Source: Kitasatospora phosalacinea (lineage in GTDB: Bacteria; Actinomycetota; Actinomycetes; Streptomycetales; Streptomycetaceae). Taken from it: a stretch of 64,000 nt of DNA. The stretch covers positions 1 to 64,000 of the forward strand of contig NZ_JNYE01000078.1 of NCBI RefSeq assembly GCF_000717185.1. Reading direction: 5' to 3'. The translations under genes were made by a program, and so were the position numbers. How positions within the stretch are numbered: position 1 is the stretch's first letter; the number at the start of each line of letters is the position of its first letter. This document shows positions 28,316 through 36,532 of this stretch, piece by piece. The notes below the pieces were generated by a model that was not told where the DNA came from, searched no databases, and saw only the letters and a program-made list of their open reading frames with translations.

Positions 28316-28516
28316 ATGACCCCCATTCAGGTGCTGCACGGGCAGCCGACCCCCGAGGAGCTGGCCACCGTCCTGGCGGTGGTCCAATCCCGGGCCGCGA
28401 CCCGGGCCGCCACCGGCCCCGCCCGCGGCCCGGCCACCGCCTGGACCACCCGCACCCCCCGTCCCCTCCCGCCCCCGGGCCCGCACGCCTGGCGCACCAG
28501 CCTCTGGACGCGCTGA
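28316..28516 (+). CDS. acyl-CoA carboxylase epsilon subunit
   Basis: 66 aa, directly downstream of pccB with GAAGGGA as ribosome site. The N-terminal IQVLHGQPTPEELATVLAVVQSRAA is the conserved helix by which actinobacterial epsilon chains bind the beta subunit. The rest is Pro/Arg-rich and ends in AWRTSLWTR, the usual Trp-containing tail. It stimulates activity of the alpha-beta complex. Confidence 0.92.
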   Translation: MTPIQVLHGQPTPEELATVLAVVQSRAATRAATGPARGPATAWTTRTPRPLPPPGPHAWRTSLWTR

Positions 28517-28607
28517 ACCTTTCAGCGGGAGGGACGCGCGGAGGGCGCGGACCGGGGCCGCTGCGCAGCACGGAGCGAGCCGTTCCCCGCGCCCGGGGCG
28601 GGGCTCC

Positions 28608-29027
28608 TTACGGCTCCCCCCGGCCGGTCAGCGCGAAGCTGCCCGGTCCGAGGGCCGCGATCAGGAGGAACGCCCAGCAGAACAGGACGGCGGGCTCGCC
28701 GCCGTTCTGGAGCGGGAAGAGGGCGTTCTCCTGGTGGACGGTGAAGTAGGCGTAGGCCATGGAGCCGGAGGCGACGAGCGCGGCGATCCGGGTGCCGAGG
28801 CCGAGCGCGACGAGGACGCCGCAGGCCAGCTGGATGACGGCGGCGTACCAGCCGGGCCAGGTGCCGGCCTTGACGGTGCCGCCGCCGTGGGCCCCGCCGA
28901 GGACGCCGAACAGCGAGGCGGCGCCGTGGCAGGCGAAGAGCAGGCCGACCACGGCGCGGTGGAGCGCGATGAGGTGGGGGCGGGCCGCGGCGGTGGTGGT
29001 CCGCGCGGTGGTGAGGAACTGGGACAC
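28608..29027 (-). CDS. DoxX family membrane protein
   Basis: 139 aa from a GTG with GAGGAG 8 nt upstream. Four hydrophobic helices: ALHRAVVGLLFACHGAASLFG, WYAAVIQLACGVLVALGLG, IAALVASGSMAYAYF and AVLFCWAFLLIAALGPGSFAL. The order and the small-residue first helix fit the DoxX/DoxD family, several members of which take part in thiol or quinone redox processes at the membrane. Function here is unknown. Convergent with the carboxylase epsilon gene. Confidence 0.85.
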   Translation of the reverse strand: MSQFLTTARTTTAAARPHLIALHRAVVGLLFACHGAASLFGVLGGAHGGGTVKAGTWPGWYAAVIQLACGVLVALGLGTRIAALVASGSMAYAYFTVHQENALFPLQNGGEPAVLFCWAFLLIAALGPGSFALTGRGEP

Positions 29028-29289
29028 GGGGGCTTCTCCTCAGTCGTAACCAGTGGGGTGGTCCTGAGAGGTGCGTGCGTGCGTGCCCTGACCATGTGGG
29101 AGGCATGGTGTCGGGCGCAGCAGCGGACCGGCGGCCCGCACGCCGCCGATCATGGACCCGACAATCCAATTGCTCCATTGCAGGGAACCGGGGCCGGAAC
29201 GTCAAGCGGGCACCCGAACCAATTCCGGTGCGGCGGACTGAGTACGGATACTCAGGCGCGCCCCGCACCGCCCGTTGCAGGCTGGTGAG

Positions 29290-29415
29290 GTGCTCTGGTC
29301 AGACCCCCGCGACGAGCCGTCGCAAGAGGCCCGCGAGGTGCTGCGCAGGCTGCGGCGGACGGCCCTGGTGCTCGCGCTGCTGGTGCTCGCGGGGGCCGCC
29401 CTGGTGCTGGTGTAG
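29290..29415 (+). CDS. small single-helix membrane protein (41 aa)
   Basis: GTG at 29290 to TAG at 29413-29415. Reads [19 protein letters not shown] after the start residue, then a basic stretch (RLRRT) and one hydrophobic helix of about 18 residues ([17 protein letters not shown]) to the end. I recall similar short proteins upstream of maf in other streptomycetes, but no function is known. The ribosome site (CAGG) is weak. Support comes from charge/helix architecture, codon bias and position 26 nt before maf. Confidence 0.55.
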   Translation: MLWSDPRDEPSQEAREVLRRLRRTALVLALLVLAGAALVLV

Positions 29416-29428
29416 CCGGGCGCGGCCC

Positions 29429-29434
29429 TAGGCT
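29429..29434 (+). promoter_or_regulatory. -10 element of maf, likely leaderless
   Basis: TAGGCT ends 7 nt before the maf ATG. There is no Shine-Dalgarno sequence in between, consistent with a leaderless transcript. Confidence 0.45.
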
Positions 29435-29441
29435 TGGCCGC

Positions 29442-30062
29442 ATGACCGCTCGCCGCCCGCTGGTTCTCGCGTCCGCCTCCCCCGCCCGGCTGGGCCTGCT
29501 GCGGCAGGCGGGCCTGGATCCGCTGGTGCGGGTGAGCGGGGTGGACGAGGACGCGCTGAGCGCCGCGACGCCCGGGGAGCTGGCGCTGGTGCTGGCGGTG
29601 GCCAAGGCGGAGAAGGTGGCGCAGGAGCTGGCCGCGGAGCCGGGCGAGCCGCCGCTCGTGGTCGGCTGCGACTCGGTGCTGGAGCTGGACGGCGTCGCGC
29701 TGGGCAAGCCCGCCGACGCGGCGGAGGCGGTGGCCCGCTGGCGGTCGATGCGGGGGCGTTCGGGCGTGCTGCGCACCGGCCACTGCGTGATCGACGCCGC
29801 GACCGGGCGGCGGGCGGCCGAGACCGCCTCCACCACCGTCCGGTTCGGGACGCCCGACGACGCCGAGGTCGCCGCCTACGTCGCCTCCGGCGAACCGCTG
29901 CACGTGGCCGGGGCGTTCACCCTGGACGGCCGTTCGGCACCGTTCGTGGAGGGCGTCGACGGCGACCCCGGCAACGTGATCGGGCTGTCGCTGCCGCTGC
30001 TGCGCCGCCTGCTCGCCGAGTTGGACGTGCGCATCACCGACCTGTGGACGCCGGCCTCCTAA
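29442..30062 (+). CDS. maf: Maf-family nucleotide pyrophosphatase
   Basis: 206 aa. Maf proteins hydrolyse non-canonical or modified NTPs to the monophosphate. Conserved features: N-terminal [18 protein letters not shown], the catalytic-base region [22 protein letters not shown], and the C-terminal [19 protein letters not shown] and [14 protein letters not shown]. Its stop overlaps that of the convergent hydrolase gene by 2 nt. Position between carboxylase genes is conserved in streptomycetes as I recall it, with no known functional link. Confidence 0.93.
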   Translation: MTARRPLVLASASPARLGLLRQAGLDPLVRVSGVDEDALSAATPGELALVLAVAKAEKVAQELAAEPGEPPLVVGCDSVLELDGVALGKPADAAEAVARWRSMRGRSGVLRTGHCVIDAATGRRAAETASTTVRFGTPDDAEVAAYVASGEPLHVAGAFTLDGRSAPFVEGVDGDPGNVIGLSLPLLRRLLAELDVRITDLWTPAS

Positions 30063-30811
30063 CCCGCCGCGGGGGCGTGCTCGGCCAGGTAGCCGAGGAC
30101 GTCGGGCAGGGCGCCGTCCTGGAGCAGCGGGGCGCCGTGGTTGCTGCCGGGGTAGATCTTGAGCCGCTTGTCCTCGGCGACGGAGGCGTCGTAGAGGGCC
30201 CGGGCGTCGTCGGCGAACGGGGAGTCGAGCTGCTCGGCGGCGAAGTAGGTGGGCGTCCTGACCACGGTCACCGCGAGCGCGGCGTTGAACAGCGAGTACG
30301 CCTCGGGCGAGCTGAGCGAGACCACGGCCTTGACCGGCAGCGGGTTGTCGAGCTTGGCCGCGACCAGCGAGGCGGCGGCGCCCTTGGAGGCGCCGACCAG
30401 GACGACCTGGGTGACGCCCTTGCCCTGGTAGTAGCGTTCGGCGGCCTTGATGGCCTCGGTGACGTCGCCCGAACAGGTGACGGCGAGGATCGCGTACCCG
30501 GCCCCGGTGAACCGGTCGAAGTCCGGGGCCCACTCGCAGAGCGAGCCCTCGGCCTGGTGCGAGAAGATCACGCCGACCTTGGCGTGCCCGGCGTCGGAGT
30601 CGCGGTAGTAGGCGTCCAGGTAGTTCCCGGCGGCGGTGCCGCCGTCGAGGGTGAAGGCGCCCGCGGCGGCCTGGTCCCGGGTGAGGCAGCCGTAGGTGTT
30701 GACGCTCGGACTGGGCGGGGCGGCGGCCCCGCCGGAGCCGGAGCCGCCGGAGCAGGCGGTGAGCAGCAGCGCGGTCGCGGCCAGCGCGACGGGCAGCGTG
30801 GAACGCTTCAC
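30059..30811 (-). CDS. alpha/beta-hydrolase-type lipoprotein
   Basis: 250 aa. Lipoprotein signal peptide: KRST, hydrophobic core, lipobox LLTAC with the acylated Cys at about 20, then a Gly/Ser linker. The mature part looks like a dienelactone-hydrolase-style alpha/beta hydrolase: [16 protein letters not shown], the nucleophile elbow [13 protein letters not shown] with S142 (GxSxG) and a late His in [11 protein letters not shown]. An extracellular esterase or amidase is likely; substrate unknown. A 16-bp palindrome resembling the DasR site lies about 70 nt upstream of the start. Confidence 0.82.
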   Translation of the reverse strand: MKRSTLPVALAATALLLTACSGGSGSGGAAAPPSPSVNTYGCLTRDQAAAGAFTLDGGTAAGNYLDAYYRDSDAGHAKVGVIFSHQAEGSLCEWAPDFDRFTGAGYAILAVTCSGDVTEAIKAAERYYQGKGVTQVVLVGASKGAAASLVAAKLDNPLPVKAVVSLSSPEAYSLFNAALAVTVVRTPTYFAAEQLDSPFADDARALYDASVAEDKRLKIYPGSNHGAPLLQDGALPDVLGYLAEHAPAAG

Positions 30812-30880
30812 GTTTCCCCCGTGAATCGTGCGGACGGTGCGGTGGTGGCTGAGACGCTAGGGAGCGGGCGGATCGGGGTC

Positions 30881-30896
30881 AATGGTCCGGACCATT
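30881..30896. promoter_or_regulatory. 16-bp perfect palindrome resembling a DasR (GntR/HutC) site
   Basis: AATGGTCCGGACCATT. The published dre consensus for DasR is A(G/C)TGGTCTAGACCA(G/C)T. Here the TGGTC and GACCA arms match, while the centre is CG in place of TA and the second base differs. It lies 70 nt upstream of the lipoprotein hydrolase start and 168 nt from the opposite gene. Confidence 0.5.
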
Positions 30897-31064
30897 CCGT
30901 TATCGCGGGGGCGCGGCGGGAAATGGAGCGCCGTGTTCCGCTTCCGGGGTGCGGAATCGGACAGAACCGGGCCCGCACATCTGTCGCAGAGTTCCACTCC
31001 GCTGCCCGCGGGGCCCCGTTAGGCTGACGCAGCCGGGCCGGAGAGGAGCGACGAGGAGCGGAAG

Positions 31065-31817
31065 ATGACCGATGGTGTGCTCAACGTCGTTCTGGGGGTG
31101 GTCGCTTCGGCGGTCAGCGGCGGGCTCGGCTGGCTGGCCCAGTCGCTGCGCCGGCGCCGCCGCCTGGAGCGGGAGCGGGCCTTCTTCGGCCTCCCGGCCG
31201 CCGGTGAGGCGCTGCTGGTGGTGAACCGTCAGGCCGGTGCGCCGGACCGGGCGAGCGTGGCCCGCGACGACGTGTACGCGCTGATGGAGCTGGCCGCGCT
31301 GGTGCGCGGCTGCGGCGCGCAGGCGACGCTGACCGGGCACGACGAGGTCCGGCAGGGGCTGGGCGACAAGACCGAGTTCTGCGTGGGCGGCCCGACCAGC
31401 AACAAGCGGACGGCCGCGCACCTGGCGTCCTGGCTGCCCGGGATCTCCTACCGCGACCCGCTGCCGGACGCCGGGCACCCGGTGCCGACGCTGGTGGTCG
31501 GCCCGCGGGAGTACGCCTTCCGGACGTCCGCGGAGCAGCCGGGCGGGCAGGCGTACGTGCTGCTGGCCCGGGTGCACCTGCGCGCGGGCAGCCGTCCGGT
31601 GTTCGTGATAGCCGGGCAGACGGCGGTGTCCAACCACGCGGCGGCCCGCTACCTGGCCTCGCACCACCGGACGCTGGCCCGCAGGCACGGCCGGGACGGC
31701 GCGTTCGCGGTGGTGCTGCGCCTGGTGAACGCCAGGGCCTACGGACCGGACGTGGTCGAGTTCGAGGCCGACGTGACGGCCGCGGCGACCACCCGCCCCC
31801 AGCCGGCGGCCGTCTGA
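31065..31817 (+). CDS. conserved membrane-anchored protein of unknown function
   Basis: 250 aa; ATG at 31065 preceded by GAGGAGCGGAAG, with a TAGGCT -10 at 31020. An N-terminal helix ([24 protein letters not shown]) is followed by RRRRR, so the remainder is cytoplasmic. The body has [56 protein letters not shown] and [20 protein letters not shown]. The repeated GG-P and G-Q-T loops suggest ligand binding, but I do not recognise a family. It precedes the carboxylase alpha gene. Confidence 0.8.
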   Translation: MTDGVLNVVLGVVASAVSGGLGWLAQSLRRRRRLERERAFFGLPAAGEALLVVNRQAGAPDRASVARDDVYALMELAALVRGCGAQATLTGHDEVRQGLGDKTEFCVGGPTSNKRTAAHLASWLPGISYRDPLPDAGHPVPTLVVGPREYAFRTSAEQPGGQAYVLLARVHLRAGSRPVFVIAGQTAVSNHAAARYLASHHRTLARRHGRDGAFAVVLRLVNARAYGPDVVEFEADVTAAATTRPQPAAV

Positions 31818-31951
31818 ACCGACCCGGTGTGGCCAAGGCCACCCCGACCCCGCGGACCCTCCCGCACCGCGGCGCGCGGGCGCTCCGGCCCCGCTGCCTG
31901 CGGCGCGGCGCCAACCTCCGCCGCCCGTACGGGAGTCCGACCACCGAGCGT

Positions 31952-31965
31952 GTGAGCACGCTCAC
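31952..31965. promoter_or_regulatory. palindrome GTGAGC-AC-GCTCAC upstream of the carboxylase alpha gene
   Basis: Perfect 6-bp arms, 70 nt before the GTG of the biotin carboxylase gene and about 38 nt before a TAGACT hexamer (32003-32008) that could be its -10. A LacI-like TGAGC core is visible. The regulator is unknown. Confidence 0.4.
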
Positions 31966-32034
31966 CACCAGGGACTACTCGCCGGTAGCGCCCTCCAATC
32001 CATAGACTCGACGAGGTTCGAGAAGGGAGCCACA

Positions 32035-33813
32035 GTGCGCAAGGTGCTCATCGCCAACCGCGGAGAAATCGCCGTCCGCGTCGCCCGGGCCTGCCGGGAT
32101 GCGGGTATCGCCAGCGTCGCGGTGTACGCGGAGCCTGACCGGGACGCGCTGCACGTGCGGGCGGCCGACGAGGCGTACGCGCTGGGCGGCGACACCCCCG
32201 CCACCAGCTACCTGGACATCGCCAAGGTGCTCAGGGCCGCCGCGGACTCGGGGGCGGACGCGGTCCACCCCGGGTACGGCTTCCTGTCCGAGAACGCCGA
32301 GTTCGCGCAGGCCGTCATCGACGCGGGCCTGACCTGGATCGGCCCGCCGCCGCAGGCCATCCGCGACCTGGGCGACAAGGTCACCGCCCGGCACGTCGCC
32401 CAGCGCGCCGGCGCCCCGCTGGTCGCGGGCACCGCCGACCCGGTCTCGGGCGCCGAGGAGGTGGTGGCCTTCGCCGCCGTGCACGGCCTGCCGGTCGCCA
32501 TCAAGGCGGCGTTCGGCGGCGGCGGCCGCGGCCTGAAGGTCGCCCGCACGCTGGACGAGATCCCCGAGCTGTACGACTCGGCGGTCCGCGAGGCGGTCGC
32601 CGCGTTCGGCCGCGGCGAGTGCTTCGTCGAGCAGTACCTGGACAAGCCGCGGCACGTGGAGACCCAGTGCCTGGCCGACCAGCACGGCAACGTGGTGGTC
32701 GTCTCCACCCGCGACTGCTCGCTGCAGCGCCGCCACCAGAAGCTGGTCGAGGAGGCGCCCGCGCCGTTCCTCACCCCCGAGCAGAACGCCGAGCTGTACC
32801 GCGCCTCCAAGGCGATCCTGCGCGAGGCGGGCTACGTCGGCGCCGGCACCTGCGAGTTCCTGGTCTCCCAGGACGGCCTGATCTCCTTCCTGGAGGTCAA
32901 CACCCGCCTGCAGGTCGAGCACCCGGTCTCCGAGGAGGTCACCGGCCTCGACCTGGTCCGCGAGATGTTCCGGATCGCGGACGGCGAGGAGCTCGGCTAC
33001 GACGACCCGGAGGTCCGCGGCCACTCCTTCGAGTTCCGGATCAACGGCGAGGACCCGGGCCGCAACTTCCTGCCCGCGCCCGGCACCGTCACGCTGTTCG
33101 CCCCGCCGTCCGGCCCGGGCGTCCGGCTGGACGCCGGTGTCGAGTCCGGCTCGGTGATCGGCCCCGCCTGGGACTCCCTGCTGGCCAAGCTGATCGTCAC
33201 CGGCACCGACCGCAAGCAGGCCCTGCAGCGCGCCCGGCGCGCCCTGGAGGAGTTCAAGGTCGAGGGCATGGCCACCGCCATCCCGTTCCACCAGGCCGTG
33301 GTGACCGACCCCGCCTTCGCCCCCGAACTGACCGGCTCCACCGAGCCGTTCAAGGTCTTCACCCGGTGGATCGAGACCGAGTTCGAGAACACCATCCCGG
33401 CGTTCGCCGGTGCCGGTGCCGACGGCGAGGAGCCCGAGGGCCGGGAGACCGTGGTCGTCGAGGTCGGCGGCAAGCGGATCGAGGTCTCGCTGCCGTCCTC
33501 GCTGGGCGTCGCCGCGGCCCCCGCGGCCGGTGCGTCCGCCGCCAAGGCCAAGCGCCGGGCGGGCACCGCCAAGAAGGCCGGCTCGGCGGTCTCCGGCGAC
33601 ACCCTGGCCTCGCCGATGCAGGGCACCATCGTGAAGGTCGCCGTGGAGGAGGGCCAGGTCGTCGCCGAGGGCGAGCTGATCGTCGTCCTGGAGGCGATGA
33701 AGATGGAGCAGCCGCTGAACGCCCACAAGGCCGGCACCGTCGTCGGCCTCAAGGCCGAGGTCGGCGCCTCGGTCTCCAGCGGCGCCGCGCTCTGCGAGAT
33801 CAAGGACGTCTGA
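32035..33813 (+). CDS. acyl-CoA carboxylase alpha chain (biotin carboxylase plus BCCP)
   Basis: 592 aa, GTG start with GAAGGGAGC upstream. The N-terminal biotin carboxylase (about 1-450) has [19 protein letters not shown], the ATP-grasp loop [30 protein letters not shown] and [10 protein letters not shown] linker rich in Ala/Lys (about 500-520) leads to a C-terminal biotinyl domain with EAMKMEQPL, biotin-accepting Lys near 556. It carboxylates its own biotin with bicarbonate and ATP, then hands it to the beta subunit. With PccB, epsilon and BirA nearby the whole enzyme is encoded within 8 kb. Equivalent to the AccA2-type chain of S. coelicolor. Confidence 0.95.
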   Translation: MRKVLIANRGEIAVRVARACRDAGIASVAVYAEPDRDALHVRAADEAYALGGDTPATSYLDIAKVLRAAADSGADAVHPGYGFLSENAEFAQAVIDAGLTWIGPPPQAIRDLGDKVTARHVAQRAGAPLVAGTADPVSGAEEVVAFAAVHGLPVAIKAAFGGGGRGLKVARTLDEIPELYDSAVREAVAAFGRGECFVEQYLDKPRHVETQCLADQHGNVVVVSTRDCSLQRRHQKLVEEAPAPFLTPEQNAELYRASKAILREAGYVGAGTCEFLVSQDGLISFLEVNTRLQVEHPVSEEVTGLDLVREMFRIADGEELGYDDPEVRGHSFEFRINGEDPGRNFLPAPGTVTLFAPPSGPGVRLDAGVESGSVIGPAWDSLLAKLIVTGTDRKQALQRARRALEEFKVEGMATAIPFHQAVVTDPAFAPELTGSTEPFKVFTRWIETEFENTIPAFAGAGADGEEPEGRETVVVEVGGKRIEVSLPSSLGVAAAPAAGASAAKAKRRAGTAKKAGSAVSGDTLASPMQGTIVKVAVEEGQVVAEGELIVVLEAMKMEQPLNAHKAGTVVGLKAEVGASVSSGAALCEIKDV

Positions 33814-33828
33814 GCACCGGACGCACGA

Positions 33829-33868
33829 CGGAAGGGCGGCGGGGTCCCCGGACCCCGCCGCCCTTCCG
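33829..33868. terminator. bidirectional stem-loop between convergent genes
   Basis: A perfect 19-bp inverted repeat: CGGAAGGGCGGCGGGGTCC pairs with its complement at 33850-33868. It starts 15 nt after the carboxylase alpha stop and ends 1 nt before the stop of the condensation-domain frame, so it serves both strands. Confidence 0.88.
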
Positions 33869-33869
33869 G

Positions 33870-35222
33870 CTACCCGGCCGCGCCCAGCACCAACTCCTCG
33901 ACGCCGCACAGGAACTGCGCCATCTGCTCGCGGTCCAGCAGCGCGCCGTCCACCACCATCCGCAGCTCCACCGCACCGGGCACCATGACCACGTCCACCG
34001 CGACGGACACCCCCGGGCGGGCCGGGAACACGTCGGGGAAGCTCAACTCCCGCTCCACCGCCGCCGCCTGCTCCGTCCCGTCGGGCATCAGCGCGGCCAG
34101 GGGGTCCCGGGTGTCGTTCCAGAACACCGAGTGGTCGGCCAACTCGACGCCCGCGGACCGCAGTTCCGCCAGGTCGGCGTCCAACTTCGGCTTGTCGTAA
34201 CCGGAGTGGCGGTAGGCGGTGAGCGCCGGGCCGTGGGCGCGGCGGACGGTCTCGGCGAACTCGTCGGCGACCTCCGGGAGGTGGAACAGGCCCTCCTGGG
34301 CGAGCGTGGTGACGGCCTCGGCGGCCTGCCCGGTGAACCGGTTGCCGACCACCACCTGGCACAGGAAGCCGCGCTGCCCGCCGAGCCGCGCCAACTCGGT
34401 GGCGGCGGCGGCCAGCAGCACCGTGGCGTCGCTGCTGCGCAGCCGGGCGGCGGCCACCGGCAGCGCGGCGGCCAGCGCCGGGGAGCGCAGCAGCGCGTAC
34501 GGGAAGGGCCGCTCCGGGTCGGGCTCGGCGGCCGGGCGGGGCAGCAGGGCGCGCGGGCCGAGCGCCAGCTTCTCCCGCCAGTGCCGCCGGGCGGCGGCGT
34601 CCCGGCGGCGGCCGCGCGGCGAGCACTGCTCGGCGGCCTCCTCCAGCGGCTGGGCGAACTCCCGTTCGGCGCGCAGCTCCCCGGCGGTGCGCCCGGCGGT
34701 CAGCAGCATCAGGTCGCGGACCATCCGGCGCATCCCCCAGCCGTCCGCGGCGGTGTGCGAGAGCACGATCACGGCCTGCCGGACCAGGCCGTCGACCAGC
34801 ACCAGGGCCAGCCGCAGCGGCCAGCCGCGGGCCAGGTCGAAGGGCTCGGCGGCGTACGCGGCGGCCAGGTCCGCGGCGTCCGCGGCGGCCCGTTCGGGCG
34901 TGTCCCGGTGCAGCAGCGCCACCGGGAGGACGCCGTCCGCGTCGACGACCTGCACCAGGTCGCCGTCCTCCACGACCAGCCGGGTGCGCAACGCGTCGTG
35001 CAGGTCCAGCAGTTCGGCGTAGGCGCGGAGCACCGCCGCCGGCTCCGTGCCGGGGCCGACGGGGGCCGCCAGCCGCAGGTTGTAGCGGGGCGCCTCGGTG
35101 CCGAGCCGGACCAGGGCGGAGTGGATGGCGCGCTGGCCCCAGGTCGCGGGGCCGCGGCCGCCGCGGGCCCGACGCACCGTCAGTTCGGTCGTGCGGTCGA
35201 GTGTTTCGCTCGCTGCGTCCAT
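33870..35222 (-). CDS. condensation-domain protein, alternative separate gene (internal start)
   Basis: 450 aa if translation starts at the ATG at 35222-35220 (MDAASETLDRTTELTVRR). No Shine-Dalgarno is visible, but TAGCGT lies about 12 nt upstream and may act as a -10 for a short-leader message. The domain carries WGQRAIHSALVRLG, LHDALRTRLVVEDG, the HxxxDG-type motif SHTAADGWGMRRMVRDL (first His of the classical HHxxxDG is Ser), GFLCQVVVGNRF and DVFPARPGVSVAVDVV. Stand-alone condensation proteins join or transfer acyl groups. With no adenylation or carrier domain nearby, the substrate is unknown. Listed as the alternative to the fused frame. Confidence 0.5.
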   Translation of the reverse strand: MDAASETLDRTTELTVRRARGGRGPATWGQRAIHSALVRLGTEAPRYNLRLAAPVGPGTEPAAVLRAYAELLDLHDALRTRLVVEDGDLVQVVDADGVLPVALLHRDTPERAAADAADLAAAYAAEPFDLARGWPLRLALVLVDGLVRQAVIVLSHTAADGWGMRRMVRDLMLLTAGRTAGELRAEREFAQPLEEAAEQCSPRGRRRDAAARRHWREKLALGPRALLPRPAAEPDPERPFPYALLRSPALAAALPVAAARLRSSDATVLLAAAATELARLGGQRGFLCQVVVGNRFTGQAAEAVTTLAQEGLFHLPEVADEFAETVRRAHGPALTAYRHSGYDKPKLDADLAELRSAGVELADHSVFWNDTRDPLAALMPDGTEQAAAVERELSFPDVFPARPGVSVAVDVVMVPGAVELRMVVDGALLDREQMAQFLCGVEELVLGAAG

Positions 35223-36371
35223 GGGGGCAGACGCTACAAGCGGGGCGGTCGGGGCGGCCAGGGGTCGGCGACGGGCGGGCCGGAACCGGTCAGCGGGGCG
35301 GGCAGGCCGGGGGTCAGCGGATCCGCCCGGCGAGCCGGGCGGCGGTCGGCGGGGAACCGGGGGCAGTGCGGTGGTCGGCGGGGAGCCGGGCGGTGGTCGG
35401 CGGGGCCGCCCGTCAGCGGATCCGCCCGGCGAGCCGGGCGGCGGTCGGCGGGGAACCGGGGGCAGTGCGGTGGTCGGCGGGGAGCCGGGCGGTGGCTGGC
35501 CGGGCAGCGGGCTGCCGGGGGCCAGGCCGGGCGGCCCGGCCGGGCGGCGGGCGGCCTGCTGGTGCGCCCCGGACTCGGCGGCGGCCAGGCCGAGCGAGGC
35601 CACCGAGACCTGCACCCCGCAGTCGGCGAGCGCGTGCTGCTCGCGGGAGGTGAGGTCGTCCAGCAGGGTGCGCTCGTCGGTGACCAGCCGGGTGATCGCC
35701 TCGGTGGCGACGGTCTGGAACATGCTGTCCGCGCCGAGCTTGGTGTGGTCGGCCAGCACGATCACCTCGCTGGCGGCCTGCACCAGCGCCCGGTCCACCG
35801 AGGCGGAGAGCATGTTGGCGGTGGACAGGCCGCGTTCGGCGGTCAGGCCGCTGCCGGAGATGAACGCCTTGGTGACCCGCAGCCCGGCCAGCGACTGCTC
35901 GGCGCCGCTGCCCACCAGGGCGTAGTTGGAGCCGCGCAGGGTGCCGCCGGTCATCACCACCTCGACCCGGTTGGCGTGCGCCAGCGCCTGGGCGACCAGC
36001 AGCGAGTTGGTGACCACCGTCAGCCCCGGCACCCGGGCGAGCCGGCGGGCCAGCTCCTGGGTGGTGGTGCCGGCGCCGACCACGATGGCGTCGCCCTCCT
36101 CGACCATGTCCGCGGCGAGGTCGGCGATGGCGCTCTTCTCGGCGGTGGCGAGGTGGGTCTTCTGCGGGTAGCCCGGGTCACGGCTGAACCCGCCGGGCAG
36201 CACCGCTCCGCCGTGGCGGCGGTCGAGCAGCCCTTCGGACTCCAGCGCCCGGACGTCCCGGCGGACGGTGACTTCGGAGGTCTGGACGACGCGGGCCAGT
36301 TCGCGGAGCGACACGGCTCCGTTGGCGCGCACCATCTCGAGGATCAACTGGCGACGTTCTGCTGCAAACAC
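33870..36371 (-). CDS. DeoR-type regulator continuous with a condensation-domain protein (833-aa open frame)
   Basis: One frame, no stop, GTG start at 36371. Residues 1-260 are a complete DeoR/GlpR regulator: AAERRQLILEMVRANGAVSL, the recognition helix QTSEVTVRRDVRALESEGLL, then the sugar-phosphate sensor with GAGTTTQELARRL, VTNSLLVAQAL, VMTGGTLRGSNYAL and VLADHTKLG. Residues about 275-375 are a Pro/Gly-rich linker holding a 28-residue repeat twice. Residues 384-833 form a condensation (CoA-dependent acyltransferase) domain with the active-site variant SHTAADGWG. DeoR proteins normally end after the sensor, so this is either a true fusion or two genes whose intergenic DNA lacks a stop in this frame. 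An internal ATG at 35222 fits the second view. Confidence 0.6.
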   Translation of the reverse strand: MFAAERRQLILEMVRANGAVSLRELARVVQTSEVTVRRDVRALESEGLLDRRHGGAVLPGGFSRDPGYPQKTHLATAEKSAIADLAADMVEEGDAIVVGAGTTTQELARRLARVPGLTVVTNSLLVAQALAHANRVEVVMTGGTLRGSNYALVGSGAEQSLAGLRVTKAFISGSGLTAERGLSTANMLSASVDRALVQAASEVIVLADHTKLGADSMFQTVATEAITRLVTDERTLLDDLTSREQHALADCGVQVSVASLGLAAAESGAHQQAARRPAGPPGLAPGSPLPGQPPPGSPPTTALPPVPRRPPPGSPGGSADGRPRRPPPGSPPTTALPPVPRRPPPGSPGGSADPRPARPADRFRPARRRPLAAPTAPLVASAPMDAASETLDRTTELTVRRARGGRGPATWGQRAIHSALVRLGTEAPRYNLRLAAPVGPGTEPAAVLRAYAELLDLHDALRTRLVVEDGDLVQVVDADGVLPVALLHRDTPERAAADAADLAAAYAAEPFDLARGWPLRLALVLVDGLVRQAVIVLSHTAADGWGMRRMVRDLMLLTAGRTAGELRAEREFAQPLEEAAEQCSPRGRRRDAAARRHWREKLALGPRALLPRPAAEPDPERPFPYALLRSPALAAALPVAAARLRSSDATVLLAAAATELARLGGQRGFLCQVVVGNRFTGQAAEAVTTLAQEGLFHLPEVADEFAETVRRAHGPALTAYRHSGYDKPKLDADLAELRSAGVELADHSVFWNDTRDPLAALMPDGTEQAAAVERELSFPDVFPARPGVSVAVDVVMVPGAVELRMVVDGALLDREQMAQFLCGVEELVLGAAG
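35313..35495 (-). repeat. 99-bp tandem duplication in the DeoR/condensation linker
   Basis: An 84-bp sequence starting GTCAGCGGATCC at 35313 recurs identically at 35412, a period of 99 bp (33 codons). The reading frame is preserved and gives two copies of a 28-residue Pro-rich peptide (PPPGSPPTTALPP and so on). The 84 bp are identical, so the duplication is recent. Confidence 0.9.
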
Positions 36372-36378
36372 AGGACCG

Positions 36379-36408
36379 ACGGTAACCCGAGTGACCGTCT
36401 GCTTTCAG
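36379..36408 (-). promoter_or_regulatory. promoter of the DeoR-type regulator, likely leaderless
   Basis: CTGAAA (36408-36403), an 18-nt spacer and TACCGT (36384-36379), ending 7 nt before the GTG. Several GCAAA/TTTGC words occur across 36370-36435 and could be autoregulatory sites. Confidence 0.4.
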
Positions 36409-36532
36409 GCGTTTGCACCTGGTAACGGGATTTGCTCACCTCGGAACGGCGCACGACCGTACAATGCGCGCCCCGCCGACCGGGTGAGCCGGGCAGGGTG
36501 CGCCCGGCTCACTCCTGCGGACCCGCGCGCCC

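Noticed and set aside
33870..35222. Non-ribosomal peptide biosynthetic cluster
   Set aside because: A lone condensation domain with no adenylation, carrier or thioesterase domains nearby.
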